Positions 1 through 8,300 of a stretch of DNA of 20,973 bases are shown here, piece by piece. The position numbers were made by a program, and so were the translations under genes. Origin of the DNA: JAVBSX01 sp031549145 (GTDB lineage Bacteria; Planctomycetota; Planctomycetia; Pirellulales; Thermoguttaceae); NCBI GenBank assembly GCA_031549145.1, contig JAVBQI010000131.1:1-20973 (forward strand), written 5' to 3'. Within the stretch, counting starts at the first letter, position 1. The number at the start of each line of letters is the position of its first letter. The notes beneath the pieces were generated by a model. It searched no databases. It saw only the letters and a list, made by a program, of their open reading frames with translations, and was not told the DNA's origin.

Positions 1-1295
1 GCTCCCGGCCGGGAAGCGCTGCACGCGTCCGCCGCCGCGACGATCACGGTGTAAGGGCTGTCGATATGCGGGTCATCGTGATGCCCGAGCGCGGCGTTGA
101 CCACTTCGGGCGGTTCGCCGTATCGTTTGAGCAGGTCGCCGCCGATCTTCGGGTGCCCGCCTTCCATTTCGTGGTCGACCGCTTTGCCGATATCGTGCAG
201 CAGCCCGCAACGCCGGGCGAGTTTCTCGTTGAGGCCGAGTTCGGCGGCGATCATGCCGGAAAGAAACGCAACCTCGACCGAATGCCGGAGCACGTTTTGG
301 GAATAACTTGTCCGGAAGTGAAGCCGCCCGAGCAAATCGACGATCCGTTCGTTCAACCCGAACGTTTCGACCTCTTGCATCGCCTCGTTCCCCGCTTTTT
401 GGATAAACGCTTGAATTTCGGTGCCCGTTTCGGCGACGATTTCCTCGATCCGCGAAGGGTGTATCCGGCCGTCGGCGATCAAACGGTTGAGGGCGACCCG
501 GGCGATTTCCCGGCGAATCGAATCGAAACCGCTCACGATCACGACCCCGGGCGTATCGTCGATGATCACATCGACCCCGGTCGCTTTCTCGAATGCCCGG
601 ATGTTGCGACCTTCCCGCCCGATGATTCGGCCTTTCATTTCGTCGCTGGGAATATCGACCGTGCTGCTTGTCGCCTCGGCCGTATGGGCGGCGGCATACC
701 GTTGAAGCGACATCAACAGGATGTTGCGGGCCTGGGCCTCGCATTTTTCCCGGACGTTTTTTTCCTGCTTGAGAATGATCGCCCCGGCCTCTTCCCGCAG
801 TTCGTTGTCGAGTGCCTGCAAGAGCCGGGCCGAAGCCTCTTGCCGGGACAGCCCGGAAATGTCGTGCAGGGCCTGCCGCTCTTTCTCGATCAGTCGGGTT
901 AATTCCTCGCCTCGGCGGTTGGCGTCCTCAAGTTTTTCGGTCAGTTTGCGCTGCGTCCCTTCGACCAATTTCTCTTGTCGACGGAGATCGCCGGACTGCT
1001 TTTCGATCGAGTCCTGCCGCTTATCGAGCGTCCGTTCCCGCTCGTACATCTCGCTGCGGAGGTTTTGTTGCTCCTGATCGAACTTTTCCTTTTGCCGAAT
1101 CGCCTCTTCCTTGAGAAGCAGTTCGTTTTCCCTTGCCATTTTTTCGGTCTCAAGCTCGGCCCGATACAGAATCTCCTTCGCTCGGGTCTCGGCATCGGTT
1201 TTTCGCAGTTTATCGGAAATGCGAATGCCGAACATCACGGCGATGAGGGAAACGGCCCAGAGAAAACCGAATACGATAATCAACCACCATTCCAC
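1..1295 (-). CDS. rny: Ribonuclease Y, 3' end cut by window edge
   Basis: Membrane-anchored endoribonuclease that starts mRNA decay. The minus-strand frame is open to the window edge and gives 431 residues; family members are about 510-520, so roughly 85 C-terminal residues are missing. Visible in order: one N-terminal membrane helix (about residues 3-24), a long charged coiled coil (about 28-150), a KH RNA-binding domain (about 210-275) with the GRIIGREGRNIRAFE core, and an HD metal-dependent phosphodiesterase domain with LLHDIGKAVDHEMEGGHP near residue 365. The start is a GTG at 1295, chosen because AAGGGGA lies 6 bases upstream and translation opens directly into the membrane helix; the first in-frame ATG would remove most of that helix. 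The family match is very clear. No partner gene is seen beside it. Confidence 0.96.
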   Translation of the reverse strand, partial: MEWWLIIVFGFLWAVSLIAVMFGIRISDKLRKTDAETRAKEILYRAELETEKMARENELLLKEEAIRQKEKFDQEQQNLRSEMYERERTLDKRQDSIEKQSGDLRRQEKLVEGTQRKLTEKLEDANRRGEELTRLIEKERQALHDISGLSRQEASARLLQALDNELREEAGAIILKQEKNVREKCEAQARNILLMSLQRYAAAHTAEATSSTVDIPSDEMKGRIIGREGRNIRAFEKATGVDVIIDDTPGVVIVSGFDSIRREIARVALNRLIADGRIHPSRIEEIVAETGTEIQAFIQKAGNEAMQEVETFGLNERIVDLLGRLHFRTSYSQNVLRHSVEVAFLSGMIAAELGLNEKLARRCGLLHDIGKAVDHEMEGGHPKIGGDLLKRYGEPPEVVNAALGHHDDPHIDSPYTVIVAAADACSASRPG

Positions 1296-2028
1296 GGAAT
1301 ATCCCCTTGCGGTTATCAGGGATAAACGCCGACTTTCGGAAACCATCAACGGTCCCGTTTGAGGTGATGTCGGTCCAAAACGGGGACAACCTCATCGCTT
1401 ACGGAAACTTTTTCTCAAAACCGTTACGAATCGTGCTGTCGCGGCGTCAAGGAAAAAGGAAGACCCGTGTTGGCCTCAACTGAATCGCCCGGCGGTTTTC
1501 TCAAACAAGAGCTTCTCGGAATCGGACACGGTCTCGGAAAAAAACGTCGAATCGACGGCGGCAGCGCCCGAGCGTCGAAAACGAATCCTTTTCCGAAACC
1601 GGAGAATTCCTGAAATCTGAAAAGAAAAGCAAAAACATTCCCTTGGCCCAACGCGAGACAGACAGCGAATATAACGGAAAAAGAAAGTAGAAAAAGAACT
1701 AACATCGGAAACCGCCGTATTCTGATCGCAAAAAAAGCGCAAGGTTGAATTTTTTCGCCGGAATAAACAGCCAACAATCCTCTCGTGTCAGGGAGCTTCC
1801 CGCAAAAAAGCGACGGAAGCAGCGTTTATCCAGTATTAAAAGTGTCAAAAAAGAGGCGTCGCAACCGACGATCCTCCCTTGTTCTGGTATGATAACGAAA
1901 TATTTCTTTTCGTGCAACACCTTGGCCGAAGGATCGCCGAAATTTATCGACGGGACGATCAATGCGACAATCGCTTCTCCGATCGAGCCGGCAGCGTTAG
2001 CTGCTTACTTGATCTTCAGATAAAAATC
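1296..2028. other. Spacer without a supported gene
   Basis: This stretch of about 730 bases between rny and the methyltransferase terminator is A/G-rich. Several short open frames exist on both strands (longest about 117 codons, minus strand, 1424-1777), but none has a recognisable domain, a ribosome binding site or the codon style of the neighbouring genes. The rny promoter should lie in the left part. I see a G/C hairpin between about 1353 and 1386 (GTCCCGTTT against AAAACGGGGAC) in the rny leader, and an inverted repeat CGTCGA-A-TCGACG at 1545-1557 that may be chance. A small unrecognised gene cannot be excluded. Confidence 0.5.
1302..1308 (-). promoter_or_regulatory. Ribosome binding site deciding the GTG start of rny
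   Basis: Read on the minus strand the sequence is AAGGGGA, followed by a 6-base spacer and GTG. It is one of the few good Shine-Dalgarno sites in the window and supports the GTG over a downstream ATG. Confidence 0.6.
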
Positions 2029-2099
2029 GAATCGGAGCCGCGACCGTAAGGAAGCGGTTGTCCCGCGAAACCGCTCCCTCACGGTCGCGGCTCTGATTT
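2029..2099 (-). terminator. Long hairpin terminator after the methyltransferase gene
   Basis: Bases 2029-2047 pair with 2081-2099 in a stem of about 19 bp (core GAGCCGCGACCGT against ACGGTCGCGGCTC). A second inner stem, AGCGGTT with AACCGCT, forms inside the loop. Read on the minus strand the hairpin is followed at once by TCGATTTTTA, a short T-run, which fits a Rho-independent terminator for the gene ending at 2128. The unusual length and nested symmetry also fit a dispersed palindromic repeat doing terminator duty. Confidence 0.65.
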
Positions 2100-2127
2100 C
2101 GTTGTTCGAAACTTTCCTTGAATATCC

Positions 2128-3159
2128 TTATACGCGGCGGGCGAGAACGACGGAAGACATGTCTTCGGCGGGGATCGCGAGCCGGACATCCGAAAAGCCG
2201 GCCGACTGCAAATCCTCTTCGATCTCTTCGAAGGTGTAAACCATCCCCTTCGCGGTGTTGGCGAGCATGTTGGCGGCGAACATGTTGGCGAAGACGGGTG
2301 CGGTTCGACCCGGCTTGAAAAGAGTGTCCCGGATCGCGAGACGACCGCCGGGGACCAACGCCTTGAAAATTTTCCGATAAAGCGCCCGCGATTGCTCCCG
2401 ACCATGTTGGTGAATGATCGCGCTGAGCCAAACGAAATCGGCTCCGCCCGGCAACTCGTCTTTGTAGAAGTTCCCTTCGACGAAGGTTGCCCGATCGTCC
2501 AATCGGGCTTCGCGGAGCCGTTCTTTGGCGCATTGGAGGCCGACGGGCAGGTCGAACAGCGTCGCCCGGGCACCGGGAACGGCATTCAAGAGAGCGATCG
2601 AGTACGTTCCGGGACCGGAACCGATATCGAGCAAATGTTTGAAAGGGAATAAGCCGGCCGCTTTCATTTTTTCAACGAGCGGCCCGACGGTCGGTCCCGA
2701 GATCGAGTTCATTGCCAAAATAAACGACCGGCCGTCCTCCTCGGGACCAAGGCAGCTGGCGTGCTCGGGCGCGGGAATGCCGGATTTGGCCGTCCAGGCC
2801 AATTGCGACCACTGCCGCATGCAGTTGGCGGCATGTCGAATCATCGGGATAAACGTTTGCGGATGGTCGATGTCGAGCAGTTCCTTGAAATCGTCCGCAA
2901 TCATATAATGCTCCGGCTGTTTCGAGGCCGGTTCGGTTTTCCGGAGGAAGCCGAGGGCGCAAAGCGCATCAAGCAAGACGACGGTACCTCGAAGGTCGCT
3001 CTCGACCTCCCGGCACAATTCTTCGGCGCTCAAGCCCTCTTCCTTGCGAAGGAGGGGGGAAAACAGGTCGAGTTCTCCTGCGGCCATTAACAGGGCCGCG
3101 CCCTGATATCCGTTAAGGGTTTGCTGCAAACGGTTACGGGCCTGTTCGGTTGTGCTCAT
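2128..3159 (-). CDS. SAM-dependent O-methyltransferase (plant-type/CrtF-like family)
   Basis: Transfers a methyl group from S-adenosylmethionine, most likely to a hydroxyl of a small molecule; the substrate cannot be read from sequence. The 343 residues match the usual length of the two-domain family. An N-terminal winged-helix dimerisation domain (about 1-100) starts at a glutamine/alanine-rich helix. The Rossmann domain carries motif I LLDIGSGPGTYSIAL (about 176-190, D178), the acidic residue ending strand 2 in LFDLP (D203), a GNFYKDELP segment (about 229-237) and H250 in the SAIIHQHG segment where family members have the catalytic His. C-terminal motifs GGRLAIRD and FSDVRL complete the fold. 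No Shine-Dalgarno precedes the ATG. It stands alone, ending at a strong terminator. A carotenoid or quinone substrate is possible but unsupported. Confidence 0.88.
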   Translation of the reverse strand: MSTTEQARNRLQQTLNGYQGAALLMAAGELDLFSPLLRKEEGLSAEELCREVESDLRGTVVLLDALCALGFLRKTEPASKQPEHYMIADDFKELLDIDHPQTFIPMIRHAANCMRQWSQLAWTAKSGIPAPEHASCLGPEEDGRSFILAMNSISGPTVGPLVEKMKAAGLFPFKHLLDIGSGPGTYSIALLNAVPGARATLFDLPVGLQCAKERLREARLDDRATFVEGNFYKDELPGGADFVWLSAIIHQHGREQSRALYRKIFKALVPGGRLAIRDTLFKPGRTAPVFANMFAANMLANTAKGMVYTFEEIEEDLQSAGFSDVRLAIPAEDMSSVVLARRV

Positions 3160-3436
3160 GGGTCTTAGCGGAGTTGAAAGAGAAATGGGAAAAAACGCGG
3201 AGACCGAAAAAATTGCGCGAAGTACCGGCTCACTGGGGTATACTCAAGCCGGTTTAAAAATCCCGTCTTCAGTGCGGCAGCGGCCCAGCGAGGCCGCGAT
3301 TTGACTGTGGGCGAAGCCTACCGCCCATACCGGCTACGGTATATCATACGCAAAAAAATTCCTCTTGACAATCATCGGTTTTTTTCCGATGATTCCGCGT
3401 CCCCCTCTTTCGCCGTATTTTTAAGGAAAAACACTG
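3160..3436. other. Divergent intergenic region with stacked hairpins and dispersed motifs
   Basis: This spacer separates the minus-strand methyltransferase from the plus-strand exported protein, so promoters for both should lie here. It contains a copy of the motif CGCGAAGTACCGG (3216-3228) and two abutting small hairpins: TGGGCG/CGCCCA (3308-3327) and ATACCG-GCTA-CGGTAT (3327-3342). A third perfect inverted repeat lies at 3370-3394 and has its own entry. No gene is supported. Confidence 0.5.
3365..3394 (+). promoter_or_regulatory. TTGACA box overlapping a perfect inverted repeat
   Basis: A consensus -35-like TTGACA at 3365-3370 runs into a perfect 9-base inverted repeat, AATCATCGG (3370-3378) and CCGATGATT (3386-3394), separated by seven T residues. 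It lies 42 bases before the ATG at 3437. Placed 17 bases after TTGACA, GATGAT is a poor -10. The element could be an operator over a promoter or an RNA hairpin in the leader; sequence alone does not decide. Confidence 0.4.
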
Positions 3437-4909
3437 ATGTCACGTCTTTTACAATATACTATTATTCTCGTTTTCTGCGTTGGCGGGTCCCCTTTGTTGA
3501 ACGGGCTTTTCGCCCAGGAATCCCAGGGAATCGGTTTCGACCAACTCGCCGCCCCAATGGTCGGAACGAAATCTTTGGAAAATCGACCTCCGCGCCTGCT
3601 CGGCCCCCCTTCGCCTCTCCCTTTGCCGAAAGGTGAGACGTCCAATTCAGCGGATTCGGCGAATCCCGAGGCCGATTCGGACGAAAAACCGATCGGAGCC
3701 CTGTTGCTGAAAACGGGGTTTCTCATCGAAGGAAAGGCGAAACTGGAACAAAACCTGTACCAGGTTCAGGGAAAATACGGTCGGGTCAGCGTCTCGGCCC
3801 ATCAGGTCGAATATGCCGGAACAGATATTAAGGACGTTTTCCGCTACCAGCGGGAAAAAACGGCCTCTTCGACTTACGACGGGGCCTACGCTTTGGCGAA
3901 ATGGGCCGCGGCCAACGGGCTCAACGACGAGGCGATCGCTGAATTCGAACGTTGCAAGACGTTGGCCGCTTTTCCGCCAATGGTTAAAGCGATCGACAAC
4001 GAAATCGAAACGGTTCGCAAAAAGGAAAAAATTTCCCGCGAATTGCCCCGGATCTCCGTTGGCGAATCCATACCTTCGGAAAATGAGGAGGCTGATTCTT
4101 TCGATTACGACGCCTGGTGCCGGTCGCTTCCGTCCGGGGTTTTCGAGAAATTCAAAAAAGACGTCCAACCGTTTCTCGTAAGTCGTTGCGCGACGACCGA
4201 TTGTCATCATTCCGGTTCTTCGCGGGAATTCAAACTCCTCAACCCGCAACGGCATCATTCCAACACCGCGGCGACAGCCCGAAATCTCAAGGCGGTTCTC
4301 GAAAAATTGGATTTTGAGCAGCCGGCTTCCGGCCTGTTGATCACCGTTCCGATGCGCGAACACGGCGGCACGAAACCGCTTTATACGAAGCAGACGAAAA
4401 ACCAATTCGGGACGGTTTACCAATGGGCCTTGTTGGTTTCCAACACCATGCCCGATTACGTGAAAACCGAGAATCGGCCGGTCGAGGAAGCCGATTCCTT
4501 GATCGTCCCGACGGAAAACCGGGACGCGTTGCGGGAAAGCCCGTTGCTTCGATCCGGCGGCAAGGAATCGCCGATCTTGCAGGTTTCGCACCGGGAAGAA
4601 TTGCCGGTCGAGAAAAAAACTTCGCCGAAAAACCTGCCGAAGGAATCGTGTGAGCCGGAAGAGGCGTCCGAATTTTCCTTTTTTTCCGAGCCTCTGAAAA
4701 AACCTCAAAAGATCAACCTGCCGCAAGACCAGCCGTCGTTCGACTTTGGGGAGAATACGGCCTCTCCCATTCCGACGGAAAAAAGCGGGACCGAACAAAC
4801 CGAGCCCCGCTCGGAAGCGGAGCGGGTCTTGGAGCGCGCCCGGCTGTTGCCGAAACACGAACCGATTGATCCGTTCGATCCCGCGATTTTCAATCGACAA
4901 AACCGTTAG
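3437..4909 (+). CDS. Exported protein with planctomycete-type CX4CH cytochrome-like module
   Basis: A 490-residue protein with no recognised enzymatic role. The start is supported by AAGGA at 3423-3427. An N-terminal hydrophobic signal peptide ends near LFA/QE (residue 26), so it should act outside the cytoplasmic membrane. A proline/acid-rich linker (about 50-85) follows. A small beta module (about 86-135, GALLLKTGFLIEGKAK onward) then leads into a helical stretch (about 145-190), a pairing seen often in planctomycete exported proteins. At 235-345 lies a cytochrome-like domain with C251-X4-C256-H257 in the sequence RCATTDCHHSG. The remaining 140 residues are charged, low in predicted structure and rich in Lys, Glu, Pro and Ser. 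Covalent haem attachment at a CX4CH site is plausible but not proven. The C-terminal disorder offers no function. Confidence 0.8.
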   Translation: MSRLLQYTIILVFCVGGSPLLNGLFAQESQGIGFDQLAAPMVGTKSLENRPPRLLGPPSPLPLPKGETSNSADSANPEADSDEKPIGALLLKTGFLIEGKAKLEQNLYQVQGKYGRVSVSAHQVEYAGTDIKDVFRYQREKTASSTYDGAYALAKWAAANGLNDEAIAEFERCKTLAAFPPMVKAIDNEIETVRKKEKISRELPRISVGESIPSENEEADSFDYDAWCRSLPSGVFEKFKKDVQPFLVSRCATTDCHHSGSSREFKLLNPQRHHSNTAATARNLKAVLEKLDFEQPASGLLITVPMREHGGTKPLYTKQTKNQFGTVYQWALLVSNTMPDYVKTENRPVEEADSLIVPTENRDALRESPLLRSGGKESPILQVSHREELPVEKKTSPKNLPKESCEPEEASEFSFFSEPLKKPQKINLPQDQPSFDFGENTASPIPTEKSGTEQTEPRSEAERVLERARLLPKHEPIDPFDPAIFNRQNR

Positions 4910-5043
4910 AGAATATGCTGAGAACGCGGAGTACCGGCCCAATGTGGGGATCGACGATTCCGTAGAGCAAATCCGTGCCTTTGATTGATGTTTTCCTAAT
5001 CTGTAAAGTCCGCCTATTTTTCCCCGTCTGGTGGTTTTTTCGA

Positions 5044-5072
5044 TTGCCAAAATTTGGAAAAATCGTTAAAAT
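5044..5072 (+). promoter_or_regulatory. Sigma-70-like promoter for the vWA gene
   Basis: TTGCCA (5044-5049) and TAAAAT (5067-5072) each match five of six consensus bases and are spaced by exactly 17. Transcription would begin near 5079, leaving a leader of about 295 bases before the ATG at 5375. Confidence 0.5.
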
Positions 5073-5361
5073 GACCTTAGAGCTAATCTTTTGCTTTCTT
5101 TCGACGATATATTGGAAAAACAGCATATCGTGAGGTATAGTACGGAGTAGGATTCCCTCGTTTTGGAAAAATCTGAAGCGACGCTCTTTGTTGGAAAGTT
5201 TTTTCGATAAATCTGAGACGGAATCCTCGATGATGAACCAAGAACAAATCAATGACGGGTGTAGGCCCCGTTTCCGTTGGTCGCTTCTTCAACGACAGTT
5301 TCGGCCTGCAAGAATTGCGTAAAACGCTCCGGCTTCTGGAGATAAAGCAGAATATCATTTT

Positions 5362-5367
5362 GGAGAG
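5362..5367 (+). promoter_or_regulatory. Ribosome binding site deciding the ATG at 5375
   Basis: GGAGAG is followed by a 7-base spacer and ATG. It sets the start directly at the signal peptide rather than at the upstream in-frame ATG at 5252. Confidence 0.65.
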
Positions 5368-5374
5368 AATTTTA

Positions 5375-8300
5375 ATGAAAAAACGTCTTTTCCTCATGTT
5401 GCCGGTTTTGGTGCTTGCAGCGATTTTTCGGGTTTCCGACGCGCAGGCGGCTCAACCGCAGGTTTCCTTGGAAACGTTTTCCCATGCCAATGGGGAAAGT
5501 TATTTCGAGATGGGACTGAAGGCCCCGCTTCTCCCTTCCGGCAATAACGTCCAAAACGAGGTTGTTTTTCTCTTCGATACTTCGGCCAGTCAGGTCGGGC
5601 CGGTTCGAAAAGATCAATACGCCGCCTTGAAAGGGGCGATCGCCCGATTGCCGAAAGGAACGAAGGCCCAATTGATCGCGGTCGATGTTCGTCCGGAGGC
5701 TTATACGACGAAATTCCTGGATGCCCAGAGCCCTGAATTTCGGGCCGCCGTCCAGGAAATGCAGGACAAGCGGGTCCCGCTCGGCTCGACCGATTTGGAC
5801 AAAGGCATCGCCGCCGTCGTCGAAACCGTTGAAAACGACGGCAACGCCCAAGCCCGACGAACCGTGATTTATTTGGGAGACGGGTTGAATTCCGCCAAAG
5901 GGATTCCCGCCGGAAAGTTTCAGAAAATCGTCGACCGGCTGGTCGATGCGAAAGTCTCCTTCTCCGGCTGTCCGATCGGAGTCCGTTCGAATTTCGGCTT
6001 GATCGGCGCCTTGGCCAACCAAAGCGGCGGCTTCCTGGTCAATCCGGGCGAAGTCGCGGAAACCTTCCCCGCGAAAACGGCTTCGACGGAAATCGCCGCC
6101 CAAGTCGGCTCCGTCCTCGGCCAATCGGTCGAAGCGACCGTTTTTTGGCCGGAACCCGATTCGGTCCAATTGCCGGAGAGCTGGGACGTTTTTCCGTCGA
6201 CCGTCCCGCCGCTGCGTTCGGACCGGGAAACCATTCTTCTCGGAAAAACTTCCGGAAAACTCGTCGACTCGAAGCTGGAACTGACGGCCTCGACCACGCA
6301 GGGACAATCGAAGGAATTTCTCTGGAATCTGCGGCCTTCTCCGTCCCGGAGCGAGAATCAATATTTGGTTTCGATGCTTGATGCCGCTTCGAAAGACAAG
6401 GGGCTCGGCCTGCCGACGGCGGGTCGGAACATGCTCGAAGTCTTGAAGGACCGACAGATCGAGCAGCAAAGCATCGAACTGGGGATCGCGCACGAGGCCT
6501 TGAAAACCGGACAGGCCCAGGCCGCGGCCCGTATCGCGGAGCAGGTCAAATCCCGAACGAACGGCGACAACCCGGCGGCCAACGATTTGCTGGATCAGGC
6601 CGCGTCCAAGGTTGCCGCCGAAAACGCGCGGAGTTCCGGAGCGAACCGGCCCCGGACGACGGTCGATGATTACGTTCAAAGCAATTCGATTCGCGTTCAA
6701 TCGCTCAACAACACCGTCAGCGTCGCGATTGCCGAATCGGAAAAGCTGATGACGGATTATCCGGATGTCGCCCTGCAAAACCTGAAATTGATCAAGGCGG
6801 AGATTCAACAGGAAACGGAGCTCCCGCCCGATGTTCGCAACAAAATGATCGATCGGCTGGAAAACAAAATGAAAACCGCCTATCGACAGTTGCAAATCGC
6901 GGAACTGCGGAAGATCGAGGAAGATGCGGTCGAAGCGGAACGGATCAACCAGGCTTTGATGTTGAGCACGACGGTTCGCAACGAAGAAAAGGCGAGACAG
7001 CTCATGGCGCGTTTTTCCGCGTTGGTGACCGAAAAGCTTTTCGCCCAATCGGTGATCGCCGCCGACACGGCGAAGCCGTTGATCCCGTACGACACCTCGC
7101 CCCATACCGCTTCGATTTACGTCCAGGCGGCGGGTGTGATCAGCGAAATCAATGATTTGCGTATTCTCCGAGAACGCGGAATGATCGATGTTCTCATGAC
7201 CGCGGAGCGGGTTTTCGTTCCTCTTTGTGACGAGCCGCCGATTTTGTGGCCCGATCCGGAAGTGTGGAATGCCCTCTCCGAACGTCGGAAGGAACTTTAC
7301 CAGACGGTCGATCTCTCCTCGGTCGGGGATGCGGAAAAGAAGATCACGAAGGCGTTGGATTCGACGGCCAGCATCGACAGCAACGAAATCGGGGACACGT
7401 TGCAACAGTTACTCGATTACCTCCAGGACAAATTCAAGATCGTCGCGTTGTTCGATACGACGGCGATGGCCGAAACCGAAGCGACGCCCGATTCGAAGTG
7501 GAGTGGAACGTTTACGGGCATCAAGGTCCGCAGCGCAATGAAGCATATCCTCAAGGAGCATGAATTGACCTATTGCATTCAGGATGAATGTTTGATGATT
7601 ACGACTCAGGAAGAGGTCGAGAAGCATATGTCGATCAAGGTCTATCCGATGGGCGATCTCGTTGTCTCTCCCGCCCCGCAAGGCGGCATGGGCGGCATGA
7701 GCGGCGGCATGGGGGGGATGGGCGGCATGAGCGGCGGCATGGGCGGCATGAGCGGCGGCATGGGGGGGATGGGCGGTATGAGCGGCGGCATGGGCGGCAT
7801 GGGGGGTGGTATGTATAACCTCCCCTCGAAGTATGAAAAAATACTGCGCTACAACATGGTCAACAGCGGTATGATTCAGGCGAATCCGAATTCCTTTTTC
7901 GCCGTCGTCGATAAGGTCGCTTCCAACGCGAAGAAGAAACAGTCTGCGAATTCTTCGGAGGCGATCTCTTCGCCGGAGCCCCCGGCGGAAAAACCGCTGC
8001 CGGAAAAATTGAGAAAGATCGACCTGAAGATGGTCGATGCCGACAATCCCGACACTTATTGGAACAAGCTGTATTCCGCTCCTTTGGAAGAAAGACCGGA
8101 CGATCAAGAGACAGCCCGGGCCGTTTACCTCCTTTTCTATAAGGCGGTGCGCGGCGATCTGGCCAAGGCCCGTCAAATCGTTTCCCTGATTCAATGCGCA
8201 ATCCGCAACGGCGAGGTCCAGCCTTGGATGTACGAATCCCTGGCCGTCGCGTTGCATCTCCTCGGAGCCCCGCAGGCCGAATTGGAAAGGGCGATTCTCT

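Larger units (their letters stand above)
4910..5374. other. AT-rich spacer holding the promoter and leader of the vWA gene
   Basis: These 465 bases contain no supported gene. A 13-base dispersed motif CGCGGAGTACCGG sits at 4925-4937, just after the stop of the upstream gene. A good sigma-70-like promoter lies at 5044-5072, and a weaker TTGGAA/TATAGT pair (5112-5117, 5136-5141, 18-base spacer) lies further in. The bases from about 5079 to 5374 would be an untranslated leader of some 295 bases. An in-frame ATG at 5252 exists, but it would put 41 non-hydrophobic residues in front of a clear signal peptide. Confidence 0.55.

Noticed and set aside
1424..1777. 117-codon minus-strand frame with a hydrophobic stretch
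   Set aside because: No ribosome site, no recognisable domain and codon use unlike the neighbours; overlapping frames of similar length exist in the same segment.
4890..5252. 120-codon minus-strand frame in the vWA leader
   Set aside because: It overlaps the end of the upstream gene and the promoter, in AT-rich DNA, without domain or ribosome site.
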